64,000 bases of DNA from Streptomyces sp. NBC_00335 (GCF_036127095.1 NZ_CP108006.1:5261501-5325500), one strand, 5' to 3'; positions 21,764-31,135 are shown, numbered from the stretch's first letter. Translations and numbers: made by a program. Notes: generated from the letters alone by a model not told the origin.

Positions 21764-22725
21764 CAGCGCGGGACGGGGACGTGGGTGAGGATCGCGGTGA
21801 TGACCGCGTCGGCCGTGACGCCCTCCATCTCGGCCTCGGGGCGCAGTTGGACGCGGTGGCGCAGGGTCGGCAGGGCGAGGGCCTTCACGTCGTCGGGGGT
21901 GACGTAGTCGCGGCCCACGAGCCAGGCCCAGGCGCGGGCCGTGGCCAGCAGCGCGGTGGCGCCGCGCGGGGAGACGCCGAGGGTGAGGGAGGGGGATTCG
22001 CGGGTGGCGCGGCAGATGTCGACGACGTACGCGGCGATCTCCGGGGAGACGCTGGTGGCCTCGACGGCCTTGCGGGCGGCGTCCAGTTCGGCGGGGCCGG
22101 CGACCGGGCGGATGCCGGCGGAGTGCAGGTCGCGGGGGTTGAAGCCGGCCGCGTGGCGGGTCAGTACGCCGATCTCGTCCTCGCGGGAGGGGAGGGGCAC
22201 GGTGAGCTTCAGGAGGAAGCGGTCGAGCTGGGCCTCGGGCAGGGGGTACGTGCCCTCGTACTCGACCGGGTTCATGGTGGCGGCGACGAGGAACGGCTCC
22301 GGGAGCTTGCGGGGGGTGCCGTCGACGGTGACCTGGCGCTCCTCCATCGCTTCGAGGAGGGAGGACTGGGTCTTGGGGGGCGTGCGGTTGATCTCGTCGG
22401 CGAGGAGCAGGTTGGTGAAGACCGGGCCGTTCTGGAACGAGAACTCCGCGGTGCGGGCGTCGTAGACGAGGGAGCCGGTGACGTCGCTCGGCATCAGGTC
22501 GGGGGTGAACTGGACCCGCTTGGTGTCGAGTTCGAGGGAGGCGGCCAGCGCCCGCACGAGGAGGGTCTTCGCGACGCCGGGGACGCCTTCGAGCAGGACG
22601 TGGCCGCGGCAGAGGAGGGCTACGACGAGACCGGTGACGGCGGAGTCCTGGCCGACCACGGCCTTTCCGATCTCGGTGCGGAGCGCCTCCAGGGCGGAGC
22701 GGGCGCTGTCCGTGGTGGCCGTCAT
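21763..22725 (-). CDS. MoxR family AAA+ ATPase
   Basis: 320 residues from the ATG at 22725, with GGGAGGT upstream. The AAA+ features are intact: Walker A GVPGVAKT, Walker B LLLADEINRTPPKTQ, sensor-type VAATMNPVEYEGTYPLPEAQ and the arginine-finger region LDRFLLKL, then the MoxR lid domain. MoxR proteins act as chaperone-like ATPases with DUF58 partners. The start overlaps the DUF4350 stop in ATGA and the stop overlaps the DUF58 start, so translation is coupled. Confidence 0.95.
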   Translation of the reverse strand: MTATTDSARSALEALRTEIGKAVVGQDSAVTGLVVALLCRGHVLLEGVPGVAKTLLVRALAASLELDTKRVQFTPDLMPSDVTGSLVYDARTAEFSFQNGPVFTNLLLADEINRTPPKTQSSLLEAMEERQVTVDGTPRKLPEPFLVAATMNPVEYEGTYPLPEAQLDRFLLKLTVPLPSREDEIGVLTRHAAGFNPRDLHSAGIRPVAGPAELDAARKAVEATSVSPEIAAYVVDICRATRESPSLTLGVSPRGATALLATARAWAWLVGRDYVTPDDVKALALPTLRHRVQLRPEAEMEGVTADAVITAILTHVPVPR

Positions 22726-24239
22726 GAGGTGCGGACCTCCCTTTCGAGGGCGTCGAGGTGGTCGGCGAGCGCGATGAGCGCCGCGTCGGTGGTGGGGGCG
22801 GTGCCGAAGAGCAGGCCGTCCGGGTCCTGCGGGGGCCCGGCCGTGAGGCGGGCCGCGACCGCGGGGACCAGGGAGGCGGGGTCGTGGGCCTGGGTGGCCG
22901 GTACGCCGACCAGCGCGGCCAGGCGTTCGCGGGCGGCGGCGCGCAGCACGGTGGCGGCGCGGTCGCGGGCGCCGGCCTTGCGGTACAGGCGGGCGCGGCC
23001 CTCGGTGGCCTCGGAGGCGCGGACGAGGACGGGCAGGCGTTCGGTGACGAGCGGGCCGAGGCGGCGGGCGCGCCAGAGGGCGGCGACGGCGGCCGCGAGG
23101 AAGAGCTGGAGCAGGGCCCAGCTCCAGCCGGCGGGGATCAGGTCGAGGAAGCTCTGCTCCTCGCCGGTGCCGGCGGCGCTGTCGGGGTCGCTGTCGGCCG
23201 GGGACGGCATGTACCAGACGAGGTTCGGGCGGGTGCCGAGGAGCTGGAGCGCGAGGGAGGCGTTGCCCTCCTTGGCGAGGGTCTTGTTGAGGAGCACGGC
23301 CTCCGAGCCGAGGAGGACGGTGTCGCCTCCGCGGATGCCGGTGGGGAGCACGAGGAGCGTGGGGTGGCCCGAGCGGGGGTAGCAGCCGGTGGCTCCGGGG
23401 GTGGCGGTGGTGTACCGGTAGCCGCCGCCTGTCGCGGCGCGGCCCGCGGCCGTGGCGGCGGGGAGGGGGCAGGTGCTGCCCGGGTCGAGGTGGGTGTCCG
23501 GGGCCGGGGAGCCGTCGTCGTGGGTGTGCGTGCCGGGGGCCAGGGCCGGGAGGCTGAGCGCGCTCGGGGCGAGCAGGACGGTCCGTCCGCCGGAGAGGTC
23601 GATCGCGGAACGGATGTCGCGGAGCTGGGGTTCGCCCAGCCGGTCCGGGTCGGTGACCAGCAGGGTGGTGTCGGGGCCGGCGGCGTCCGAGGCGGCCTCG
23701 GCGGAGGTGACGACCCGGGTGGTGACCCCGCGGGCCTTGAGCAGCTCGGCGACGGCCTGGCTGCCGTAGGGGTCGGGGGAGCGGGGGTCGAGGTAGCCGT
23801 GCCGGGTGCCGGAGTTCAGGGCGGCGAGGGCGAGCCCGCCGACGAGGAGCACCGTCAGCGCGAGGAGGAAGCCGCGGGAGCGGGCCCACAGGTCTCGGGG
23901 CGTTGTGCCTGCGGCGGCTGTACGGGGCGGGGTGGCGGGCCCGCCGGAGCGGGTGGACGCGGCTGCGGCGGACGCCCCGGCGGGGGGTGCGTCGGGCCCC
24001 GTGGCGGCAGCTTCGGCGGACGGCCCGTCGGAGACCGCGGCGTGGGTCCCGCCGAGCCGTGGGGCCGAGGCGGCCCCGGTGGGGTGGGGCCTGCCGCCGG
24101 CCGTCGCGTGGACGGGGGGCGCGAAGGGCCCGCCTGCGCCCTGGTGGGCCGGGCCGGGGGATGCGCCCGCGGTGAGCGGCGCGGGTGCGCCCGGGGCGTT
24201 CGGGTCCGCGGCGTTCGGGTCCGGGGTGGGGCCGGTCAT
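22722..24239 (-). CDS. DUF4350 domain membrane protein
   Basis: 505 residues from the ATG at 24239. The first ~110 residues are Pro/Ala/Gly/Thr-rich and disordered; a membrane segment follows (GFLLALTVLLVGGLALAAL, about 122-140). The DUF4350 domain begins with DPYGSQAVAELLKARGVTTRVV and a Rossmann-like LLVTDPDRLGEPQL. A second membrane segment lies near the C-terminus (WALLQLFLAAAVAALW). The start overlaps the DUF4129 stop in ATGA and the end overlaps the MoxR start in ATGA. The long N-terminal tail is unusual; homologues mostly begin closer to the membrane segment. Confidence 0.88.
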   Translation of the reverse strand: MTGPTPDPNAADPNAPGAPAPLTAGASPGPAHQGAGGPFAPPVHATAGGRPHPTGAASAPRLGGTHAAVSDGPSAEAAATGPDAPPAGASAAAASTRSGGPATPPRTAAAGTTPRDLWARSRGFLLALTVLLVGGLALAALNSGTRHGYLDPRSPDPYGSQAVAELLKARGVTTRVVTSAEAASDAAGPDTTLLVTDPDRLGEPQLRDIRSAIDLSGGRTVLLAPSALSLPALAPGTHTHDDGSPAPDTHLDPGSTCPLPAATAAGRAATGGGYRYTTATPGATGCYPRSGHPTLLVLPTGIRGGDTVLLGSEAVLLNKTLAKEGNASLALQLLGTRPNLVWYMPSPADSDPDSAAGTGEEQSFLDLIPAGWSWALLQLFLAAAVAALWRARRLGPLVTERLPVLVRASEATEGRARLYRKAGARDRAATVLRAAARERLAALVGVPATQAHDPASLVPAVAARLTAGPPQDPDGLLFGTAPTTDAALIALADHLDALEREVRTS

Positions 24240-24898
24240 GGGGTGGAGCCCGTCAGGAGGGGCTTCGTCTGGGACAGGGCCTGGTCCAGGGTGGTCAGGG
24301 TCGCGTACATCCCGGCGTCGGCCGGGTGGCCGCCGTAGGTGACGTCGTCGAAGGTGCGGGCCGCCGCGCGCAGGGCCGCGGCGTGGGACGGGAGGGTGGC
24401 GGCGGCTTCGGCCGCCGCCTCGTCCGCGGTGCGGCCGGGACGGGGGTCGAGGAGGGTGCGCTCCTCCAGGGAGCGGAAGACGGCGCGCATGCGCTCCTGG
24501 ACCGCTTCGCTCCAGCGGCCCTCGCCGGCCAGGGACTCGGCGGCGGCGCGGTGGTCGGCCGCGCTGCGGACGCCCGCGTCGAAGAGGGTGCCCGCAGCGC
24601 GGGCGGCGGTGCGGCCGGGGGCGCCCAGGCGCCACCACAGGGCCGCGAGGACGAGGAGCGCGAACACCACGATGGCCACCAGGCCCAGGATCCCGCCCGG
24701 GGTCGCCCCGGAGGCGCGGTCGAAGAGGTCGCCCACCCACTCCCAGAAGCGGTCCAGCGCCCTCTGCAGCAGCCCCGGGTCGTTCTGGTGGTACACGGGC
24801 TTGGACAGCTCGTGGCGGGCCGCCTCGCGGGCGGCTTCGCGGCCGATGCCTGGTTGTGGTGTGGGTTGTGGTGCGAGCAGGCCCCCCGTGCTCCTCAT
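24236..24898 (-). CDS. DUF4129 domain membrane protein
   Basis: 220 residues. A single membrane segment (GILGLVAIVVFALLVLAALWW, about 68-90) is followed by a cytoplasmic helical domain typical of DUF4129, with RWSEAVQERMRAVFRSLEER and TADEAAAEAA. DUF4129 proteins accompany DUF58/MoxR or transglutaminase-type membrane proteins. It starts 7 bases after the upstream membrane-protein gene and overlaps the DUF4350 start. Confidence 0.88.
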   Translation of the reverse strand: MRSTGGLLAPQPTPQPGIGREAAREAARHELSKPVYHQNDPGLLQRALDRFWEWVGDLFDRASGATPGGILGLVAIVVFALLVLAALWWRLGAPGRTAARAAGTLFDAGVRSAADHRAAAESLAGEGRWSEAVQERMRAVFRSLEERTLLDPRPGRTADEAAAEAAATLPSHAAALRAAARTFDDVTYGGHPADAGMYATLTTLDQALSQTKPLLTGSTP

Positions 24899-24905
24899 TC
24901 CCGGG

Positions 24906-26123
24906 TCAGCCTCCGGTCGGCGGCGTGGTGGTGCCGTAGTTCTCGATGCCCGCCGCCCGGGCGAGTTCCAGGTCGAGGGCCTCGCGGCGGATGCGCTGGT
25001 CGACGTAGAGGAGCACCGTGACGCCGGACTGGATCGGCATGGTGATCGTCAGCGCGATGACCACGCCGACGGCCGACATGATCAGGTAGCCCCAGCTCGT
25101 GCCCCCGGTGCCCTCGGCCAGGCCTTCGAGGCCGCCGCCGAACAGCAGGCCGCCCGCGACGGTGAGGGGCAGGACGATGAGGCTCGACACGATGCCCGTG
25201 ATGATGCTCGTCAGCAGGGTGATGCCGAAGATCCGCCACCAGGAGCCCTTGACCAGCTTCGAGGAGCGGGAGAGGGACTTGCGGACCGTGGCCTTCTCCA
25301 GCATGAGCGCGGGCGAGGCCAGGGAGAAGCGGATCCAGAGCCAGAGGATCAGGCCCAGGGCGACGAAGCCGCCGAAGAGGGCGAGGACGCCCTCGCCGGC
25401 CAGGGCGCCGGGCAGGATCAGCACGGCGACGACGAGGACCGCGCCGAGGCCCAGGAGAAGGGTCAGGCCGAAGAGCCGCAGGACCTGCGGGCGGGCTTCG
25501 CGCCAGGAGGCGGCGACCGTGGAGCTGTGGCCGAGCACCGCACGGCTGAAGATCATGGTCAGCATGGCGGTGACCACGATGGATCCGACGAGCTGGATGA
25601 ACCCGTCGACCGCGGTCAGCCCCACCACGGCGCCGACGGATTCGAGCTGCTCGCCCATCGGGTCGGTGCTCGACTGGTCCATGACGAGCTCGCCGAACGC
25701 GTATTTCTGGGTGAGCACGCTGACCAGCTGGACCACGATGGCCACGACCAGGGTGATGGGCAGCACCGCGCGCCAGTGCTTGCGCATGGTGCTGACGGCC
25801 CCGTCGAGGATCTCGCCGATGCCGAGCGGGCGCAGCGGGATCACGCCGGGCTTCACCGCCTGGGTGTGGCCGCCCCAGCCGCCGGCCGGGGGCGGGTAGC
25901 CGCCGTACGAACCCCAGCCGGCGCCCGGCTGCGGGGCCGCGGGCGGCTGCTGCGGGGTTTGCGGGGTCTGGCCCGGGGTCGGGCTCGACCACTGGCCGGG
26001 GGGCGGCTGCTCGGCGGACCACTTGGAATCGCCTGAGCCGCCCGCGGGCGGCTGTGTGCCGTGGGAGCCCTCACCGTCGGACGGGGAGGATCCGGGCGTA
26101 GCCCAGCCCGGAGAGTCGTTCAT
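24906..26123 (-). CDS. Membrane protein related to glycerophosphoryl diester phosphodiesterase membrane domain
   Basis: 405 residues from an ATG with AAGGAG 6 bases upstream; first gene of the operon. Residues 1-90 are a Pro/Gln/Gly-rich cytoplasmic tail. From about 90 there are six or so hydrophobic segments (AVLPITLVVAIVVQLVSVLT; FGLTLLLGLGAVLVVAVLI; SLIVLPLTVAGGLLFGG, and others) with the phrase IPLRPLGIGEILDGAVSTM, which I know from the 'GDPD membrane domain' family. No catalytic phosphodiesterase domain is attached, so it should not be called an enzyme. It is divergent from mtrA with a 250-base shared upstream region. Confidence 0.82.
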   Translation of the reverse strand: MNDSPGWATPGSSPSDGEGSHGTQPPAGGSGDSKWSAEQPPPGQWSSPTPGQTPQTPQQPPAAPQPGAGWGSYGGYPPPAGGWGGHTQAVKPGVIPLRPLGIGEILDGAVSTMRKHWRAVLPITLVVAIVVQLVSVLTQKYAFGELVMDQSSTDPMGEQLESVGAVVGLTAVDGFIQLVGSIVVTAMLTMIFSRAVLGHSSTVAASWREARPQVLRLFGLTLLLGLGAVLVVAVLILPGALAGEGVLALFGGFVALGLILWLWIRFSLASPALMLEKATVRKSLSRSSKLVKGSWWRIFGITLLTSIITGIVSSLIVLPLTVAGGLLFGGGLEGLAEGTGGTSWGYLIMSAVGVVIALTITMPIQSGVTVLLYVDQRIRREALDLELARAAGIENYGTTTPPTGG

Positions 26124-26339
26124 CGTCGCTCCTTCACGTGCACGCGGGGTGCGGGCGCTTGGTCCGGCTGCCATCGTGCCATGTGACAACCTCGAACGGA
26201 CCAGCCGTCCCCAACGGACCAGCCGCCTCCTGAGACGGGAACGTTCGCGCCTTCGTATGACGGCCGGATCCGGGGCACACTGGGCGCCCTGATCTCCACG
26301 CAGGTCCGAGGGGCGATTTCCAGCCCCTTTGGCTGTGGG

Positions 26340-26373
26340 ACAGCTCACCGCCGGGTAACGATTAGCTAATGGG
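26340..26373 (+). promoter_or_regulatory. mtrA upstream region with a GTAACG motif
   Basis: GGGTAACGATTAGCTAATGGG (26353-26373) contains GTAAC, the half-site reported for MtrA, close to the start codon. Self-regulation of mtrA is therefore possible. A second half-site at the right spacing is not obvious. The shared 250-base region also serves the divergent membrane-protein operon. Confidence 0.35.
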
Positions 26374-27063
26374 ATGATGTCAACCATGAAGGGACGCGTC
26401 CTTGTCGTCGACGACGACACCGCGCTGGCCGAGATGCTCGGCATTGTGCTGCGTGGAGAAGGTTTTGAGCCGTCGTTCGTAGCGGACGGCGACAAGGCAC
26501 TGGCTGCCTTCCGGGAGGCGAAGCCGGATCTCGTGCTGCTCGACCTCATGCTGCCCGGTAGGGACGGCATAGAGGTGTGCAGGCTGATCCGCGCCGAGTC
26601 GGGCGTACCGATCGTCATGCTCACCGCCAAGAGCGACACCGTGGACGTGGTCGTGGGCCTGGAGTCCGGGGCCGACGACTACATCGTCAAGCCGTTCAAG
26701 CCGAAGGAGCTGGTGGCCCGCATCCGGGCCCGCCTGCGCCGTTCGGAAGAGCCCGCGCCCGAGCAGCTGACCATCGGTGACCTGGTCATCGACGTGGCCG
26801 GGCACTCGGTCAAGCGGGAAGGCGCCTCGATCGCCCTGACCCCGCTGGAGTTCGACCTGCTGGTCGCGCTCGCCCGCAAGCCCTGGCAGGTCTTCACCCG
26901 CGAGGTGCTGCTGGAGCAGGTCTGGGGCTACCGCCACGCGGCCGACACCCGCCTGGTCAACGTGCACGTCCAGCGGCTGCGCTCCAAGGTCGAGAAGGAC
27001 CCGGAGCGCCCCGAGATCGTCGTGACGGTGCGCGGGGTCGGCTACAAGGCCGGACCGAGCTGA
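26374..27063 (+). CDS. mtrA: Two-component response regulator MtrA
   Basis: 229 residues, OmpR/PhoB class. The receiver domain (1-120) has the acidic pocket DDD at 13-15, phospho-acceptor Asp57 (LLDLMLPGRDG) and Lys at IVKPFKPKEL. The C-terminal winged helix (about 135-229) includes PLEFDLLVALARKPWQVF and the recognition region RLVNVHVQRLRSKVE. It is nearly identical in sequence to what I remember of other streptomycete MtrA proteins, which control development, cell-wall genes and osmotic/antibiotic responses. Three closely spaced Met codons (26374, 26377, 26386) make the exact start uncertain; no strong ribosome site is seen. One base separates it from mtrB. Confidence 0.97.
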   Translation: MMSTMKGRVLVVDDDTALAEMLGIVLRGEGFEPSFVADGDKALAAFREAKPDLVLLDLMLPGRDGIEVCRLIRAESGVPIVMLTAKSDTVDVVVGLESGADDYIVKPFKPKELVARIRARLRRSEEPAPEQLTIGDLVIDVAGHSVKREGASIALTPLEFDLLVALARKPWQVFTREVLLEQVWGYRHAADTRLVNVHVQRLRSKVEKDPERPEIVVTVRGVGYKAGPS

Positions 27064-27064
27064 C

Positions 27065-29152
27065 ATGACACCCGGCAAGCCCCGTGGCCGCTCCCGCTGG
27101 GGAGCGCTGCGGGGCGGCGGGCTGCTCCCCGAGGGAGCACCCGGCGGTCCCGTACTGCGGCTGTTCGTACGCCTCGTACGCCGGCCGCTGCTTCCGGCTG
27201 TCCGGCTGTGGCGGCGCAACATCCAGCTCCGGGTGGTCGCCGCGACCCTGCTGATCTCCCTCGCCGTGGTCCTCGCCCTCGGGTTCGTGGTCATCGCGCA
27301 GGTCAGCAAGGGCCTCCTCGACGCCAAGGAGGAGGCCGCGCAGAGCCAGGCCGCGGGCGGCTTCGCGGTCGCGCAGGAGAAGGCCAATACGCCCTATACG
27401 GCGGACGGGCCCGACGCCTCCGACAACAAGGTCGGCCGGGACGCCAGTACCTGGATGAACTCCCTGGTCAAACAGCTCGCCAGTGGCGGGCAGAGCGCCT
27501 TCGAGGTGGCGGCGCTGGGTGCCGGCACCGGAACCGGCGAGGAACAGCCGTCCGCCCGCGGAGCCCTCGGCGGCGTCCGCGGAGCCCGCGCCTCCGGCAA
27601 CGTGGATCCCACGGCCAGCGTCCCGCTGGAGCTGCGCCGCAACGTCAACCACGCGACCGGCGCCTTCAAGACCTTCTCGCAGATCCGCTACACCGACGCC
27701 GGGGACAAACTGCCCGAGCCCGCGCTCGTCATCGGCAAGCGGCTCATCGACATCAACGGCGAACCGTACGACCTGTACTACCTCTTCCCGCTCACGCAGG
27801 AGGAGGAGTCCCTCAACCTGGTCAAGGCCACCATCGCCACCGCGGGGCTCTTCGTCGTGGTGCTCCTCGGCGGGATCGCCTGGCTCGTGGTGCGCCAGGT
27901 CGTCACCCCCGTCCGGATGGCCGCGGGGATCGCCGAGCGGCTCTCGGCGGGGCGGCTCCAGGAGCGGATGAAGGTCACCGGCGAGGACGACATCGCCCGT
28001 CTGGGCGAGGCCTTCAACAAGATGGCCCAGAACCTCCAGAACAAGATCCAGCAGCTGGAGGACCTCTCCCGGCTGCAGCGCCGCTTCGTCTCGGACGTCT
28101 CCCACGAGCTGCGCACCCCGCTCACGACCGTACGCATGGCGGCGGACGTCATCCACGACGCCCGCGCCGACTTCGACCCGATCACCGCGCGCTCCGCCGA
28201 GCTCCTCGCCGGACAGCTCGACCGCTTCGAGTCCCTGCTCGCCGACCTGCTGGAGATCAGCCGGTTCGACGCGGGAGCCGCCGCGCTGGAGGCCGAGCCG
28301 ATCGACCTGCGGGACGTCGTGCACCGGGTCATCGACGCGGCCGAGCCGCTCGCCCAGCACAAGAACACCCGGATCCGCGTCCTCGGGGACACCCAGCCGG
28401 TGATAGCCGAGGCCGACGCCCGGCGCGTGGAGCGGGTCCTGCGCAACCTGGTCGTCAACGCCGTCGAGCACGGCGAGGGCCGCGACGTGGTGGTCCGGCT
28501 CGCCTCGGCGGGCGGGGCCGTCGCCGTGGCCGTACGGGACTACGGAGTCGGGCTCAAGCCCGGCGAGGCCACCCGCGTCTTCAACCGCTTCTGGCGGGCC
28601 GACCCGGCCCGGGCGCGCACGACCGGCGGTACCGGCCTCGGCCTGTCCATCGCCGTCGAGGACGCCCGCCTGCACGGAGGATGGCTCCAGGCGTGGGGCG
28701 AGCCCGGCGGCGGCTCGCAGTTCCGCCTGACGCTGCCGCGCACCGCCGACGAGCCGCTGCGCGGATCGCCGATCCCGCTGGAGCCCGAGGACTCCCGGGC
28801 CAACCGGGCCAGGGCCGCCGCGGAGGGTTCCGCGGCCGCCGGGCAGCGGGCGCAGCAGGCGCAGCAGGCCGGGCGCGGCGACCGGTCGCCGATGCCGCCG
28901 AGGTCCCCCGTCGCGGGTGCGGTGCCGGTACCGGCCGACCCGACGGCGCTGCCGGGCAACGGGGCGCGGGTCGTGACCCGGCCGGGGCCGGCGGAGCAGG
29001 GACACGGCGCCGGGGGCGGGGCGGCGGACGCGCGGTCCGGCGGGACGGCGGGAGCAACCGACCGAGAGGGTGGTAGCGGTGGAGCGGGCGGAGCGGGTCG
29101 AGCGGGTGGAGCGGGCGGGGCAGCCGGAGCGGGCGGATCGCATGGGCGCTGA
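27065..29152 (+). CDS. mtrB: Two-component sensor histidine kinase MtrB
   Basis: 695 residues. Two membrane segments (about 58-80 and 255-275) bracket an extracellular sensor domain of ~175 residues; then come HAMP, HisKA with His347 in VSDVSHELRTPLTTV, and an ATPase domain with RNLVVNAVEHGEG, VRDYGVGL and GGTGLGLSIA. The final ~130 residues after the ATPase domain are a Gly/Ala/Arg/Pro-rich low-complexity tail ending in runs of GGAGGAGRAGGAGG. Its DNA is a degenerate 'gagcgggcg' repeat that runs into the start region of lpqB. The ATG is one base after the mtrA stop, so the two are cotranscribed. Confidence 0.96.
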   Translation: MTPGKPRGRSRWGALRGGGLLPEGAPGGPVLRLFVRLVRRPLLPAVRLWRRNIQLRVVAATLLISLAVVLALGFVVIAQVSKGLLDAKEEAAQSQAAGGFAVAQEKANTPYTADGPDASDNKVGRDASTWMNSLVKQLASGGQSAFEVAALGAGTGTGEEQPSARGALGGVRGARASGNVDPTASVPLELRRNVNHATGAFKTFSQIRYTDAGDKLPEPALVIGKRLIDINGEPYDLYYLFPLTQEEESLNLVKATIATAGLFVVVLLGGIAWLVVRQVVTPVRMAAGIAERLSAGRLQERMKVTGEDDIARLGEAFNKMAQNLQNKIQQLEDLSRLQRRFVSDVSHELRTPLTTVRMAADVIHDARADFDPITARSAELLAGQLDRFESLLADLLEISRFDAGAAALEAEPIDLRDVVHRVIDAAEPLAQHKNTRIRVLGDTQPVIAEADARRVERVLRNLVVNAVEHGEGRDVVVRLASAGGAVAVAVRDYGVGLKPGEATRVFNRFWRADPARARTTGGTGLGLSIAVEDARLHGGWLQAWGEPGGGSQFRLTLPRTADEPLRGSPIPLEPEDSRANRARAAAEGSAAAGQRAQQAQQAGRGDRSPMPPRSPVAGAVPVPADPTALPGNGARVVTRPGPAEQGHGAGGGAADARSGGTAGATDREGGSGGAGGAGRAGGAGGAAGAGGSHGR

Positions 29153-31004
29153 GCCGGGCCGGCCGCGCCGGCGCACGCCGCGCACCCGCGGGGCTCTCGG
29201 GGCTCGCGGGGCTCTCAGGGCGTTCGCCTTCGGGGCGGCCGGGCTGCTGCTGGCCGGCTGCGCCTCCATGCCCGACCACGGCGAGGTCCGTCCCGTGGAG
29301 GCCTCCCAGGGCGTCGACTCCCAGGTCCGGGTCTTCGGCGTACCGCCGGCCGACCGGGCCAGCCCGCAGGAGATCGTCGACGGTTTCCTGGAGGCCATGA
29401 CCAGCGACGATCCGCAGCTCCAGACCGCACGCAAGTACCTCACCGAGGAAGCGGCGAAGAACTGGAAGCCCGGTGCGGCGGTCACCGTGCTCTCCGCCGG
29501 CCTCGACCGGTTCTCCGTACAGGGCGAGAAGGACCCGGCCGCCCCCCGGTTCAAGGTCGCGGGCAAGATGCTGGCCACGGTGGACGAGCGCAGCGCGTAC
29601 CAGCCGGAGACCGGCGGCCGGCGCTACGAGCAGTTCCTCCAGCTCGTGCAGAAGGACGACCAGTGGCGGATCGCGACCCCGCCCAGCAGCCTGGTCCTGA
29701 GCGAATCCGACTTCCAGCGCATCTACATGCCGGTCAACAAGTACTACTTCGCGGGCGCCACGCTCGTCGCCGACCCCGTCTACGTGCGTCAGCGCAGCGA
29801 CCCCGACTCCCGGATGGACCCCACCACCCAGACCGTCACCTCGCTGCTGGCCGGCCCTTCCAAGTGGCTGGGACCGGTGGTCACTTCGAGCTTCCCGACC
29901 GGTACGGAACTGCGGGAAGGCACCAAGTCCCTTTCGATCGACGGTCAGAACACGCTGCGCGTGCCCCTGAACAAGAACGCGGACGACGTGGACGAGGCGC
30001 AGTGCCAGCGGATGGCGACCCAACTCCTCTACACGGTCAAGGACCTGACGGGTTCCAGGGTCGACCGGGTCGACGTCGTGCGCTCCGACGGCACCACGCG
30101 CTGCCAGGTGTCCGAGGCGGCCGCGGCCGTGCTCGCCAACCGGCCGCCCTCGCCCGGCCACCAGTACTACGTGGACGCCGAGAACCGGCTGCAGCGGCTG
30201 AACCTGGACCCCAACCGTGAGGACCAGCAGGATCCGCCGACACCGGCCCCCGGGCCGCTGTCCACGAACCCGGCCTTCAAGGTGGGCTCCGCCGCCGTGT
30301 CCTACGACGAGAAGCGGGCCGCGGTCGTCTCCGCGGACGGGCACGGGCTGTACGTGGTCAACCTGACCACCGCCGGAGCGATGCCGCCGTCGCTGCTGAC
30401 CGGCAAGGGGGCCAAGCCCAACGGGCTCGCCACCCCGACCTGGGACGCGGCGGGCGATCTGTGGGTCGCGGACCCCGATCCGCAGGACGCGGCGCTGTAC
30501 CGGCTGCCCGGCGGCACCGGCACCCCCGAACGGGTCGAGGTGTCCGGGCTGGCCGGCGGGCGGATCACGGGGCTGAAGGCCTCCCCCGACGGGGTGCGGA
30601 TCGCGCTGCTGGTGCAGCGGGAGAGCCGCAAATACCTGTACATCGGGCGGATCGAGCGGCCCGACGCGAAGGGCGACGTCTCCGCGGTCTCGGTGCGCGA
30701 GCTGCGCCCGGCCGCCCCGCAGCTGGCGGACGTGGTGGCGATGAGCTGGGCGCCGCGGGGCCGGCTGCTGGTGGTGGGCCGGGAGAGCGGCATGGTCGTC
30801 CAGGCCCGCTACATGCTGGCCGACGGGTCGATGGTCGGGGCCGGGCTGCCCGGGGCGAACGGGCTGGTGGCGGTGGCCGCGAGCGAGGACGAGAAGAAGC
30901 CGGTGGTCGCCGAGTCGCTGGAGGACGGCATCGTGTGGCTGCCGCCGGGGGCGCAGTGGCGCACGGTGGTGGCCGGCGGGCAGGCTCCGGTCTACCCGGG
31001 CTGA
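29142..31004 (+). CDS. lpqB: Lipoprotein LpqB, MtrAB-associated, GerMN and beta-propeller domains
   Basis: 620 residues from the ATG at 29142, which overlaps the end of mtrB by 11 bases. The lipobox LLLAGC ends at Cys40 after an Arg-rich start and a hydrophobic stretch, so the protein is exported and lipid-anchored. The middle region (SLLAGPSKWLGPVVTSSFP and VDEAQCQRMATQLLYTV) matches the GerMN sporulation/germination domain. The C-terminal half (from about 370) is an LpqB-type beta-propeller with repeated strands such as GKGAKPNGLATPTWDAAGDL. In mycobacteria LpqB interacts with the MtrB sensor. In-frame GTG codons at 29070 and 29079 are alternative starts; GAGAGG lies 9 bases before 29079. 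Confidence 0.94.
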   Translation: MGAEPGRPRRRTPRTRGALGARGALRAFAFGAAGLLLAGCASMPDHGEVRPVEASQGVDSQVRVFGVPPADRASPQEIVDGFLEAMTSDDPQLQTARKYLTEEAAKNWKPGAAVTVLSAGLDRFSVQGEKDPAAPRFKVAGKMLATVDERSAYQPETGGRRYEQFLQLVQKDDQWRIATPPSSLVLSESDFQRIYMPVNKYYFAGATLVADPVYVRQRSDPDSRMDPTTQTVTSLLAGPSKWLGPVVTSSFPTGTELREGTKSLSIDGQNTLRVPLNKNADDVDEAQCQRMATQLLYTVKDLTGSRVDRVDVVRSDGTTRCQVSEAAAAVLANRPPSPGHQYYVDAENRLQRLNLDPNREDQQDPPTPAPGPLSTNPAFKVGSAAVSYDEKRAAVVSADGHGLYVVNLTTAGAMPPSLLTGKGAKPNGLATPTWDAAGDLWVADPDPQDAALYRLPGGTGTPERVEVSGLAGGRITGLKASPDGVRIALLVQRESRKYLYIGRIERPDAKGDVSAVSVRELRPAAPQLADVVAMSWAPRGRLLVVGRESGMVVQARYMLADGSMVGAGLPGANGLVAVAASEDEKKPVVAESLEDGIVWLPPGAQWRTVVAGGQAPVYPG

Positions 31005-31135
31005 GGGCTGGGGACTGAAGGCTGGGGGCTGGGTGAGGGTGGGCCGGCCGTCGCCGCGGCGGGGTGTGACCTGCCCTCTCCGTGGTTGTCCACAGGGCTG
31101 GTGGAGTGCTGTCCCGGCCCGGCAGGGTGGACGTC

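Noticed and set aside
20534..24338. Large plus-strand frames across the MoxR/DUF58/DUF4350 operon
   Set aside because: Shadows of well-supported minus-strand genes with overlapping starts and stops; low-complexity Gly/Arg translations.
28780..29141. A separate small gene in the repeat between mtrB and lpqB
   Set aside because: The open frames there arise from the Gly/Arg-coding repeat and continue directly into MtrB or LpqB.
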